From the NCBI GenBank assembly GCA_019671005.1, contig CM033721.1, positions 54,851,680 through 54,915,679 of the forward strand: a stretch of 64,000 bases of DNA, in the 5' to 3' direction. Every line of letters starts with the position of its first letter. Within the stretch, counting starts at the first letter, position 1. Below, piece after piece: positions 10,501 through 22,800 of the stretch. The translations under genes and the position numbers were made by a program. This DNA comes from Hibiscus mutabilis (lineage: Eukaryota > Streptophyta > Magnoliopsida > Malvales > Malvaceae). The notes below the pieces were generated by a model, which made no database searches, was not told where the DNA came from, and worked only from the letters and a program-made list of their open reading frames with translations.

Positions 10501-11920
10501 TATGCTATATAATGGACTCTATGTGTTTATTTTTTGTAATGGACTCTATACTATTTTTTTGTAATGGACTAGATTCTTTATTTGTGTAACTAGAAAAAGA
10601 ATGGATTTGAAATAAATAAACTCTATGACCTGTTTATATCAATCAACAATGCAATGAACTTTGATTTAAAGCCAAATGACCGTATAAAAGAGAAAAAGCA
10701 AACTAACTAATTATAATGCTATACCAAGCTACTAAACCGTACACAATGCATATAAGAGTCATGCTATTAAACCGTAGACTATACTTAAACTAAGATATTG
10801 ATACAACAAAACAAGAATAAAAAACTTGGAAAAAATTCAGTGACAACAAGTACATGATTAACTATGATCATTAGTTTAATGTTTTTACTTATTTATGGTT
10901 TATAAATTATAATATATGATAATATTTATAAGTTTTATTAAATTAATAACGTGAGATTGATAAATTTAAATTTATCATTCAAAATTTAAATCAATTTGTT
11001 AATTATAATCATTAAATTAAAAAATTTCCTTCTTGTATTAAGTAGATCATCATATTAAAAATTTTAACTATAACTATTAAATTAAATGTATTAAATGATT
11101 CATTTGTTGATTATTATCTTAATCATTAGAAATCACTTTAAACATCAATAAGTTTATTTCATTATTTTGATGTAATACGTAATGAACAAGTTAAATATAT
11201 TTTAACTTAATATATATATATATATATATATATATTTGAACACTTATGGTGTAGATTAAAGTTATTGGTTTAATAGATTAATTTGTATGGTTTAAGGTTT
11301 AGGGTTTAGAGTCTAAGATATTGGTTTAAGGTTTCGAGTTTATACTATAGTCTATAATATAATCTATATATTATATACCATACGTATTTAACCGGAATAC
11401 ATATTTAATTGAAATTAATCTTTATTTAACCGAAACTAACATTTTAACTTTTGGTGTAGTGTAGTTTAGAGTTATTGGTTTATGATATTGGTTTAAGGTT
11501 TTAGGATTTTAGCTTAGTGTTCAATTAATTCCCTACAATACGTATTTAACCGAAATTAATCTTTTTTTATATATTTAATCCGTGTAATTTAGTCCAATAT
11601 TTTTAATTTTTATATTTTAGTCTAATAAAGTAAAGAATAAGATGATACTCGATTTCAATTATAACCTACATTGGGACTCGATTGAATTAAATTAAAACCT
11701 ATAAGTGGAAATTTGGGACTTAAATGAAAACCTTTTAAAATCATATGGACTAAAACTTGAATTTCCCCTTACCTAAAACATTAGATGGGCTTTTCCCCTC
11801 CAAATTGGTAATTTTCAAGCCAAAACTGTAATTTACCCATTTAATTTTAAATTTGAAATTAAATAATTATTTTTTTGCCGCCCATATTTTAGTTTTTAGG
11901 TTATAGATTAATTACCTTTT
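10500..11920. other. AT-rich non-coding DNA, no gene seen
   Basis: No ORF with recognisable protein similarity is present. Visible features are four near-copies of TAATGGACTCTAT at the left edge (10493-10570), a TA microsatellite, degenerate GGTTTAGGGTTTAG words at 11288-11335, and repeated TTAACCGAAATTAAT words between 11390 and 11560. Composition is strongly A/T. It may include an unrecognised transposon remnant. Confidence 0.5.
11211..11235. repeat. (TA)n microsatellite
   Basis: About 12 uninterrupted TA dinucleotides are visible in the sequence. Confidence 0.95.
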
Positions 11921-14900
11921 AAGGCCTCATCTGTAGTATCCTCATTAAAGAGCCTAGAACTTAAAATCAAGATAATTATAAAAGCCTTAATAGAAGTGAA
12001 GTCTTAATTACATTGAGTAATGAAGCTAAGAGTCGAATTGAATAATTAGCAAAATGAATATCTTTTGTGGAAAGGACCACTTTGTGACTAAGCCGAAACA
12101 ACAGGCTTGCATGCTAAACTACAAAGGACCGGTGGACATGTGAGGTGTCCTAATGAAATCGATCTATGTGGAGGGAAGAATGAGTATCATCTTCCTCCCC
12201 TAAAGCCTTGAACCGAAACTTATTGAGTTAGAGAGAGAGTGAGGTTGATCAAAGGAATTAAGGTGAATCTTGGTGGCTAGATTGAAATCTAGAACGTTAA
12301 ATTCAATCAAAGTTTAAAGGTATGAATGTTCTCTTCAACTGTTTCCTTGCATGTTCGGATAGGATAGTTAATCGAATAATTAACTATATAAAGGCGAATC
12401 GGAAGATCTCCATGCTTGATTGTGAATTGAGAAGGGAAATAAGACTAGAAAGATTGTGAATTTAAAGTCTAAATTGTTAAGTTGTTGCATTTGAGTATAT
12501 GTATATATATACATAGATTGAACTTGAGACTTGAAGCTTTCGGTTTTAACTGTTTTAGAAAGTAGTTAGATTCATTTTGATCCTTGATTTGGTTAGGCGA
12601 ATTGAGTGATATGTTGAGAGAATGGGAGCTGTCCTGTTTCGGGTATTAGATTAGGCTGCTGGAAAAATATGTTTTAAACAAAGAAACTAGAAAGTTAGGA
12701 GAGTTCTAATGCATGGATTATTGGGCTAATTGAGATGTTATGATTCTAATTTGGATGAATTGAATTGTTTAATTGGAACCAGCAGAATCGAAATTGCCTT
12801 AGGTTGGTAAACCAATCTGTTAATGAATGGGAGGAACACATAAGGATTAGAAAAGGAATTATACTACTTAGTTGAATAAAAAGAAATGGTACCAGTTAAT
12901 GTTTTACAATGTTGTATATATATGTTTCTAGGACTATAGGACCATGTAATGAGTTGACAAATGTAGAAATGGTTTCTAAACGTGAATTAGATGTTTGGAT
13001 GTCATACTTAACTATTGTATGTATATTGATTTATGGTAGACCAGGAGGACCTAGAAGAAAAGAGGGCCTCGGTAGATCTAAACTCTGAAAAGCAAAAGGG
13101 GATAGTCATCCGGGATCCTCAATAGCTTGGAAATAATCTGTGAGTGTGGTTTTAAAGACTCGAAAAAGGGAAAACAACCTTTCCGAGTATAGTTTTTACT
13201 TGTTATATTTTAAGAGTAGCATTTTATGTGCAAATCATGCTTGTGGCTATGTTGCTTGGAAAACAAGGTAAGTATTTCCTTATGGGATACTTGTAGTGTA
13301 TTGATTGATTGTGATGCATGGCTACTTTCAAATGGTTAGTCTAATGAGAATGCTTGATTTATTGAAATGATAAAGCTATGTCATGTGAAAAATTTGAAGA
13401 AGAAAACAAATAAATTATGTAAAGAATAAGCATTTATGTGAACTATGAATGCATAATGATTTTTGGAAAGCAATCAAGCATGTATGGATAAATGATGCAG
13501 CCATGGGCGTATGATGTCAATGAATTGGGACAATGGTCTCAAGATGTATGTGAAAAGCCCCAATTTCGAATGGGATAATGGCACTTTGATGTGCATTGTA
13601 TCAGGAGCTATGCTCAAAATGATTAAAGAATGATAAACAAAGTAAGGCTTGGTTTCGAGTCAGTCGTAGATATAGTTGGCATGCCATAGAGTCCATAGAG
13701 CTCAGAGTCGGGGTGGACTATGGTCCGGGACAGTGGTCCCTAATGGGCAACAGTAGGAGGGATGTATATTGGTCACTTGACGACAGTAGGAGGGATTGAC
13801 CGGTACCACTGGTACCTATTGTTTTATGGGCGACAGTTGGTTAGGGGCTCATGTATCTAGACTGGGTTATCGAAACACAAGGCTAAGATATATGTATACT
13901 CTTAAATGAAAGATTGGTTATGCATAAAGATTTGGATTATCTTGACTATAAAGAAACTAGATAATCAACTAAATCATACATTAAAAAAGGATATTTAAAT
14001 ATGTTTCTAAAATATGTATAGATTGTTTGCCTCAATGGTTATGTATTCATGTTAGTTCAATTGTCAAGGTGTAATTGATATATTGTACTAGAATTAATTT
14101 AATTGAATGTATAACCTTTTTATTCCAAGCTTAGTTATGTTTAAATGTATGATAATAGTAATAGAGATTAATTTGTTCCATCGATTGATTGTTTTAAAAC
14201 CTCACTCACTAAGCCAATGCTTAATGAATTTCTTTTACTACAACTTCAGGTTAACTTTTGAGTACCTACATCACAAGGAGCTTGAGCAAGCCTCTATTTC
14301 GCACGAGTATGTTTTGTACTTATTTTAAGACTCATAGGATGGTGGCACTAAAGTAAATGTGTGTAAATATTTAAGCTAGCAATATTTTGGTTTGTAATAC
14401 TTATTTGTGCTATGTTTTCTACCCTAGAATTATGATGATGTTGGTTGATGATATATATATATAATTAGGCATAATTGCTAGAATTATCACTAGATACGAT
14501 TATCATGAAGTATGCTTGATGGCTAGCTGGTGCTTAATTCGTTCCACTCACTTGTTTGGTAAAATGAATGTGCAGATAATTAGAACTCTGACTAGTCTTT
14601 ATCCACATTCGATGTACATGAAGTTTTTGAGGTAACCAAATGAAATGAACATTATCCTATAGAAGTCACACTTCTAATGAGTTTCAATTGGTATATGGTT
14701 TAAACATAGAATATAAGTTAAATAAATGATTTGAAAGATTACTGATATGTTGTTAAAAATGACTAAGATTAATGTTATCATTATTTAGAAAAATGTTTGG
14801 TTGTTATCTTGTTGGGCACAATAACGGTTTGGTTAAGCCTAGTCTCTTCTATTGGTTGCTATAGTTTTTGAATGATGCTTGTTCACCATGATAGATTTTT

Positions 14901-15006
14901 GAATTACTTCGGAATATGCATGTTTGATTTAACTATTTGTAGATAATCTAGTTCTCCTTAACATCTTCGAATCGGTTGCCTTCTAGGCCCGGTTTAGGAT
15001 GTTACA
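11920..15006 (+). repeat. Solo LTR, long-LTR Gypsy family (copy C)
   Basis: The right end is GGCCCGGTTTAGGATGTTACA (ending 15006), the typical ...GTTACA end of plant Gypsy LTRs. No PBS and no internal coding region follow. The middle shares, in the same order, words with the solo LTR at 20837-24538: GGCATGCCATAGAGTC (about 13677), GACAGTAGGAGGGAT (13751 and 13781), and GGTGGCAC followed by ATATTTAAGCTAG (about 14340). The left end is imprecise (near TTAAGGCCTCATC, about 11920) and no target duplication was found. Length is about 3.1 kb. Confidence 0.65.
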
Positions 15007-15219
15007 TTATCCATTTAAAATTTTTCTTTTTAGTCCTAATTTAAGTTTTAGTTTATTAAATTTATTATTTAGTCACAATTATTTTTTATCCGACATCCCT
15101 AAGGGAATAAGGGATATTTCGATTCAAATTAATTCCTAAAAATAATTTTATTTGAAATTTACCCACACAATTATCATACTCGGAGTGACAGAGTCTTTGT
15201 ATTTTGTACAAGTAACAAT

Positions 15220-15604
15220 AAGTACTAATTAGTAATTATCCGACTTGAAGCTCAACCGAACCCGATATTAGCCGACCTAAAGTTTATCTGTCAACAATGT
15301 GACCCGACCTGAACGTGGCCCGACCTGAAGTGCATCTGAACCTGAATTAACCTGTTAATTAACTGATTTAGACCCGAACCGTTTGGCCTGAACTGAGACT
15401 TACCCGACCTGAAATTTACCTGACCCGAACTCGAACTCAACCTGATTCGAAATCAATTTGATAATGACCCGAATCTGAGTCGATCCGGACCCGACCTGAT
15501 TCAAGTCGAACCATTAAATTGACCTAACACAACCTGTATCCGATTTGATCTGACCTGACATTACTTGACTGAAACCTGTCCGATTACATGATTTCACATC
15601 CCTA
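15220..15604. mobile_element. hAT-like terminus or MITE with CCCGACCTGA subterminal repeats
   Basis: The segment is packed with imperfect copies of CCCGACCTGA / ACCTGAACC (more than 15 in 380 nt), and ends TTTCACATCCCTA at 15604, the reverse complement of a TAGGGATG-type hAT terminal repeat. The hAT transposon at 56506 starts TAGGGACGGG and has similar GACCCGAC subterminal words. The left terminus was not located, so this may be one end of a deleted element. hAT transposases bind such subterminal repeats in Ac-like elements (established); assignment here is inference. Confidence 0.45.
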
Positions 15605-15746
15605 GGCTGGAATCTGCTTTAGATTAACTGACACTTTGATTCCAAACCTTTTGATTTTATCTTCTGTCTTTAGAGTAATCTTTGATCTGTTCCTGAAGTA
15701 ACAAAGGATTAGTCACATAAGTGTTTCTAGTCAAAAGATGTCTAAT

Positions 15747-16260
15747 CTAGGCTAGATCATCATTAAGACTTTCTTTAATACGAATAGGAAGATTTAAATT
15801 ATTAGCTATCCTATTAAACATGTTTAACTGTCTAACATTACAATTAAAAGGTGTATCATAAAAGATAGGTTGATTTCCTATCAAGATACAATTATCATCA
15901 CAGAAAATGAATTTTGGCTTAACCACTATCTCCTTAAATGTGTTCCAAAAGTTATTACCTAAAATTGCCTGATGGATCATATTTGAATGTAACAAAAAAT
16001 CAGCATTCGATCTCCTAACTTAAAGGGTATAAAGCTTGCGACTTTATAAATTTTTCCCATTGAGTCATTAACATAAGTCAACATTTTTTGTTTAGCATTC
16101 TCTCATACATCCCTAGGTAGGGTGTCTTCTTTTTCTAAAACCAAGGTACAACCTATATCATACAAGCAGTTTAGTTGATAAGGTTTTACCTGAAGAATGT
16201 TGCTGGTGATCAGTGCCTTGCATCTGATGCGGCCTTTGCCTGTTCAATTACAGTTTAGCT
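15747..16260 (-). pseudogene. Pararetrovirus-like aspartic protease region, degraded
   Basis: The minus strand shows an N-terminal strand ending in the triplet D-I-G at about 16150-16165, where family members have D-T-G or D-S-G, so the catalytic pocket is already altered. It continues through a stop and a shift into an 82-codon frame (15995-15747). The text QAILGNNFWNTF resembles the region of such proteases that follows the flap. It is followed by non-coding DNA where RT would be expected. Confidence 0.4.
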
Positions 16261-16780
16261 ACTTCTGTTGGAGTAAAAGAACTTTCATCATCACATTCTC
16301 CATTATCACATATCTTTTCATAGTCTTCTCCAAGACTTGACTCATAATTGTATTCTTCATGAGAGGACTCAGAATCTTTCATTGGTGTTGAACTTGATGG
16401 ATTTGACTCATGGATTTGAACTCGATAGACTCTTGGTCTTCTTCTACCTTCTCTTTTGTGTTCTTCGATCTTTCAGTTAAGATCTTTTATCATTCATTCA
16501 AATTCTGCTATATGGTTGTCGTGGTTTTCTTCTTCTAGGGGTACCTGCAAAATTCTCAATCATCTTCTTTTTCTTGCTATATTTAGCAGACCTTGGTAAG
16601 TTTTTCCAACTAGCCATTGTTGTGGTGTGTACAAATTCCTATTAATATTAAGATTATTGAAATTTTCAAGAACCTTAAGATCATGCTCAGTGGGATTGGA
16701 CTCGATTTTGTAATCTTTACCCATTCTCAAAATCTATTTTGACATTTTTATTTCATACTTGGAGTATTCATAGTCAGTGT

Positions 16781-17760
16781 TCAGGTTATAATTAATAGAT
16801 TCAATTTAATCATTTTTAAGCATGAATTTGACTTTTTATTTTCTAGGCTTAGAACATTTATTACTAGGGTGACCTTTTTCTCCACAATTATAGCATGTGC
16901 AGTCATATATGGACTTTGTTCTAGCAGATATAGTTCTTTTAATAGATCTACCTTTACTAGGATTGAGCTTAGATTTATACATAAAGCGCTTGTATCTCCT
17001 TTTGGGCTTTGGTTCCCTTTGAGACACAACTAATTTGGGCCTACATTTTTATCGTCTTTAGCTCATTTGATTGTTTTTTGTGATTCTTCCTTCGATGGCA
17101 TATGGCATATGTGATCCAATTTCCAAGTTGGGCAATTGGCAGTTTCTGCAAACAATGTTGATTCCTTGCTTTCCAAGATTTTTCATTTGCCTTTTTTCAC
17201 AGATTGTTTTTAAGTTTTCTCTATCAAATTTAATCATGTAGACAATAGAATCGACATATCTCTCTTGTGCTATCAATGCGTCCGGTGCAAGTGCATTGAA
17301 GTACGGGTAGTGCTCTACACACAATTTGCTGAGAGGTTCAGGTAACTTCAAGAAGTACATATTATTGAGTTCTTGACTCTCAAAATCTCCATACATGTTG
17401 TAGAGTTGGAGGAAAATCTCATTGTAAACCTCGAACATGTATATATTACAGAGTTTTAGGTTATAGAGATATTTTCAAATCGGGTTCTTTTCCTCATGGC
17501 ATTCCTCATCTTGATTGTTTCGCCCGAGAAAATGAAATCAAAATAAAGTACTAAGGATAGAACCTCTTGCTTCAGCTTTTGTCCATCTAGTGACAAACTG
17601 AGTCCCAATGTCTTCCTTTAGCTTCCAGCTTTCTCAAAACAATTTGGCTTGACCAAATATTGTTCTTTCAGCATAGTCTAACTTCTACTGTGTGGTTAGT
17701 GTTAATCTAGTGAAACACGAGTTTAGAGATTTCTCCCAAACTTCTAGATCCTAAAATCGT
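16781..17760 (-). pseudogene. Coat-protein-like gene with CCHC zinc finger, broken
   Basis: A 126-codon minus-strand frame (17438-17058) contains LPEPLSKLCVEHYPYF, resembling the alpha-helical capsid region of pararetrovirus or retroelement coat proteins. It is preceded by further frameshifted coding-like DNA up to about 17760. After a short break, 17029-16836 encodes a Lys/Arg-rich stretch (KPKRRYKRF) and a zinc knuckle CYNCGEKGHPSNKC, all four metal ligands intact. Two frames overlap at 16781-17029, showing a frameshift. It would bind nucleic acid in a capsid; here it is non-functional. Confidence 0.5.
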
Positions 17761-18326
17761 GTTTTAGTATCATTGAGAGTAAGGTATACTCCTTTGTCTA
17801 AAATATTAACTGGTTTGAGGGTATTTCATGATATGTGCTGGTTACACCTCCAATTCTTGATGTGACTTCTTGACTAAGTATAATTCATCACTGTCCATGC
17901 CATGCCTGGTGGACTTTGGATGACTTACTCAATACTGATATTTTCTAATTCCTGAATCGGATGTGACTCCCGATCTTGAAATAGATGCCTTCCAGTGTGC
18001 TTATTTGCTTGCAATTGTAATTTCCTAGTCCGTTTGGGCAATATTTATACTAAGATCTTCTGTCATCAAATTTTTGTGAGTTGTCAAAATCCTCATCGTC
18101 TACTGATTCATCATCATCGTCAGAGATTTCTGAGACGTCAACTCATGCAATAATATCAACATTTTCTTTTAGAATGACATCTTTCTCCACTTTGTTAGTA
18201 TCATTGGTAATAGATTTCTCGTTAGGTTTTTTCTTGTTACAAGTTTCTTTCCATTGCACAAGATGTACATTTTCAATTTGTTTAGAAAACTCATAGTCCA
18301 AAGGATATTCTGGAAGACCACAAAAT

Positions 18327-19875
18327 TAGGGCTAGACGTTTAGAGGTTTGATCGGGTTGGGTTCGACACGGTCGAACTAGATTAACCGGTAAAATAGGTT
18401 TCGGGAAATTAATATTTTAAAAATACGAATTGAGGAGATAAAAATTAGTTTGATTTACCAAAAATGTTTAAATATACTATCAAGTGTTTTGGTAGTTAAT
18501 TTGGGAGTTAATTAAATTGTTTTAAGTGACATTTTGAGTTAGTGACTAAATTATAAAGATCGCAAAATTATTTTTAATGACTATTTTGTAAATGGGCCAA
18601 TACTAAGAATCTTTAGAGAGCTATTATTTCTAAATGTTTTTAATCAGAAAACAACCACCTTAATTGAGTAAGAAATTGAGGGTTGATTGGTTTCCAAATC
18701 ATTTTCCTATTATTTCTAATTTTCTCTCCTTATTTTCTCTAACTTTCTATTTCAATTTCCAAACATGATTCTCCAAAATACTTTTCTGATTTTCTATGGA
18801 GAAATCATCATTTGATTCTACTTTTGATTCCTAACAAAACCTCACAAGAATTTCTCAAATATTTCATCAATATCACAAGTTGGATTTCAAGGAAAATCTT
18901 ACGCCAATTTTGGTGGGAGCTTCTTCAAAGGTGAATTTCGTTTTCCTCTCTTTAATTAAGGTTCTTTATTGATATTCCCTAGTAGTTTGCTGATATTGGA
19001 TTGATTTTAACTTATTTTTGCAATGGATTTCAAGAATTGAGTTATTAATGGAGATTTTGATGATTTGCTTAAAGATTTGTTTAAGTTGATAAAACCTAGA
19101 GATTTTGATTGGGTAAATTCATTTTTTGAGAAAGTAATCATAATGTGAAATGAGATTATTGAAATAAATCCAGAAACTATTTGATTGGTTAATTTTTAGA
19201 TGAGTTTTTAGTGGTTTTGGGGTTGTTATGAGTGTTCTTGAGTTGCTGGAGATATAAGGATGTTTAGGAAGTGTTTTTGGTTGTGTTCTAATGTGGATTG
19301 AATGTTAAAATCGTTGGTTTGTGGTTAGGTGTTGGTTGAACAAAGTTTGATGTGGATTTTGGTAGTTTCGATTAATTTTTGGAAGGGTAATGTTAAGGAT
19401 GAAGGGGATTGTTGTTTGGCAGTGTTTAGAATGCATAATGATGCATTTTCCCTTAGGTTTTATGTGGTTAAAACAGGGGACAATCAAGGTAAGGTTACCT
19501 AGTTGCGTACGTTACATTTCGGAGGCTTGATTCGTGTTGGTGAGCGAAGCGTATCGGCTAGTGTATAAACGCGATAAATCTCTTTAAAGGTTTGATAGGT
19601 GGATCATGGGGTTTAGTTATAGCCTAAAAAGCTTAACTAAGCTCAAACATAAGTTTTCGCTATTTCGCCTTTGATTTACTTACTGTAAATACATCGTTTT
19701 AGATTAATATGCAATGTGTATAAAATTAAATGATTGCATATGAGAATTGAAATTTGTTCCTAAAAGGGAATGTGTTGTTTGGCAATGTAGTTTTGCATAT
19801 GAAACAGTTTTGTGAAATGCATTGGAAAATAGTAAGTAAAGGTATTTGAAAAGGATATATTGCCTATGTGACGTA
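18327..19875 (+). repeat. Left part of Tekay-like 5' LTR (interrupted), 5' end uncertain
   Basis: This is non-coding DNA between the pararetrovirus remnant and the inserted solo LTR. It appears continuous in orientation with 25109-26883, which ends in an LTR terminus plus PBS, so I infer the two are halves of one 5' LTR. The first bases (TAGGGCTAGACG ... GGGTTGGGTTCGACACGG) look like another hAT-type end, so the LTR proper may start slightly later. No clean TG start or duplication was found. Confidence 0.45.
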
Positions 19876-22800
19876 TGTAACACCTCAAAAATTAAGCCCA
19901 AATTGTAAATCCTAGATTCGAAATATCCCTAATTTTGAAACCTAATTTTAAAATACCTAATTAAAAACCCTAATTTTTTATGAGGGACTAAATAGAAATT
20001 TTATCAAACTTGGAAGTTAATATGAAATTTCTTGAAAGTTTAAGCATTGACTCTATAGATAACCCATTTATTTTAGAATTTGAATTCTAATTCTCTTAGG
20101 TTTCCTACTCAAACTGTCTATTTTCTTTTGAAATTGTTTATTTATTTTATTATTAGTACTATATATATGAATGAAAATCCCTTTAAAAGAACCGAACTCT
20201 CCATGAATCCTATATAAGCCATCATCCTCACAAACCCTAAATTTTCATTATCTTCATTGCTTCAATTGAGATCCTCTGCACCCTGCATCATGTTTTCTTT
20301 CCCCTTTCTCAATACTATGGATTTCCATGCTACCTACATCAAAGCAAGGATTTGATCGTGTTGTATTTAGTGTCGTATCAAATCGAATCGCGTATAAAGT
20401 ATCGTATGATAGTTTAATTTATTCCAAGTTCGTTCATGTGTGTTTCTTCCGGTGCTATAAATAAATTATATGTTATTTTTCTATGTGTAGCTGTTTTATC
20501 CCTTATGTGATTATTTATATGTATTATGGCTTATATGAATGACATCACGTGCATACAATTTCAGAATGTATTTTTAATTATGACTTATGAAATATTTGAT
20601 TTATGAAACATCGAGTTTACGGAACTATGGTTTATAGATTTATGAACTATGATTTATGAAGTATGTTTATGGACTATTGGATTTATGGAACTTTGTTTAT
20701 GAAATTTGAATTTCTAATCACCATATCATTGTATGAGCATGGGTTGGGATTTGTTCGGGGAAGTTCAGTGGTTTCACCCTTCGTGCTGAATTCCACATCG
20801 GATTGGCAGTTGTAGTGAGGAGTTCTGGGGAACTTTTTTAATACCCCAAATCATGGCCTAGTAACATGTCACAAACTAATTAGAACTTAATTGTACAAAC
20901 AATCTACAAATTAGAAGAATTGATTAAATCTAGTGACCAAATTAAATGGATTTGATAACTAAATAGTTGAATCATGAAGGATCAAATAGTAACAATGTTT
21001 AAATATTGATTTGCATACAACTAGGATGTATAACTAAGGATTTGTGAAGTAATTAGACCTTGAATTGCCAAGTGGAGGCATTCGGCCAAGCCAAGTGATA
21101 ACAACTTGGATAGGTGTCCATTTTCCTATCATCTTCTCCACCCATCCTTTCTCCTTCCTTGTCCGAAACCCTCTCAACTCTCTAGGGAAAGAAAATCCAC
21201 CATTGTAGAGATTGGAAGCTTGCATGTGATCCTATTTTCCATGTACTTGGATAAACTAGGAAGATTGTAAGTGATTTATAAGTCATTCCTCCCTAGCAAC
21301 TTGTTTGAATGAATGTTTGATGATAGAAATTGAGCTTGGATTCATAGAATTGTATGTTAGATGTTATGCTTGACACTACCTTGAATTGTAGCTTGAATGT
21401 GGTTGAAATGCTATTGAAGATAGGATGAAACTATGCTTGACCGAATGATATATGTACATGGATGAAACCATTGTTTGATTGATCATGTAACTTGATAAGG
21501 TAATTCCAATTGTATGAATTGGGACTTGAATTGAGTAAAAAGCTTGCTGGAAATTTAGAAACATTTTAAATTGAGATGTTAATCAATTTAAAATCATGTT
21601 TGGATAGTGAAAATTGAGCTTAAAGATGAAACTAGTCACATTTGATTGTTAAATGGCTAACTAGGGACTGTTTTGAAAGAATTGGTAAATGCTGGACTGT
21701 TTTGACAGAATTGAGGGATGGAATTTATGAACTTAAAACAGGGGAAAGTCAATTTAAATGCTTGCTAGATTGAATTGCTTGAATAATGATCAATTGGACT
21801 ACTATAAGATGCTTGTTGAGATGTATGTGAAATAGGGATTAGAATCGAAACCATGAATGATCTAGGGACTGAATTGCATAAATTAGGGGCTGGAAATAGT
21901 GACTTAAAAACAGGGGAAGTTGATTAAAAGTTTGTTAACATGAATTGTTTGAGATAATCACAATTTGGACTGTTTTGTAGAACAAAGAGGAGGGTGTAAT
22001 TGCAAATTGTTTTAGTGGACTGTTTTAGCAAAAAATAGGACTGTTGGGGACTGTTTTGTATAACATTGTAAATATAGTTAAAATGGGACTGTTTTGGGCA
22101 GTTTAAGAACAGAGCAAAACTGTTTTAATAAGATTGGAAAGATGAAATTATTTTGCCATGTTATGCAATGGCTAAGTTAACATGAATGAAAATGATAAAT
22201 AGAAATGCTTGAATTATTTGATTGTTGGGAATACAATGCTTGACTCTAGTTTTTTGTGAACTTGGATTGCTTGAAATGTATTGTTTGGTTGTTGATTTTG
22301 ATTCCATTATATTGGATGTATGTTAGAACAAGGAGTGGATCTTGTTGAAGAAGATAGAGTTGGGCAACCTATTAACAAGCAAAAAGGGATTTGGATCAAG
22401 GATCAAAACTAGCTTGGAGTATAGTGAGTGTAGCTTTTACATAGGGTTGGGACTTAGGTCCAAACAAAATATGCACAATTTTTATTCCATTGATATGTTT
22501 ATGTTATGAAATGAATCTAAACTATGCTTGGAGATGAATTAAGGGAAGAATGGCTTAAATGGAAATTTGGTAGTAAGATATGCTTGATTTATGAGTTGGT
22601 AATGCAAATGGATCATGTAACAATGGATTGATTTTCTATGGTTTCTTGTATTGACCTAATCGAATGAATCAAATATGCTTAGACATAATCTTGCTTGATG
22701 CTATGATAACTTGAAATGCAAACATGCTTGAATTATAATGAATGCATGATATATTGAGCTAAAGCTCGGATGGCCTAAGGGCTATCTTGATCTTGATAGA

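Larger units (their letters stand above)
15605..18320 (-). other. Endogenous pararetrovirus-like remnant (Caulimoviridae-type), decayed
   Basis: On the minus strand the order is an acidic Asp/Ser-rich stretch (about 18120-18060), capsid-like frames, a basic region with a single CCHC zinc knuckle, then an aspartic-protease-like region. Acidic domain, then basic plus CX2CX4HX4C, then protease is the usual order for plant pararetrovirus coat protein and protease. No movement protein, RT or RNase H could be recognised. Every frame is broken and the fragment is bordered on both sides by hAT-like ends. A Ty3-type gag-protease remnant is the main alternative. Confidence 0.45.

Noticed and set aside
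11288..11335. Interstitial telomere repeat (GGTTTAGGGTTTAG)
   Set aside because: Only about two degenerate heptamers; not a tandem array.
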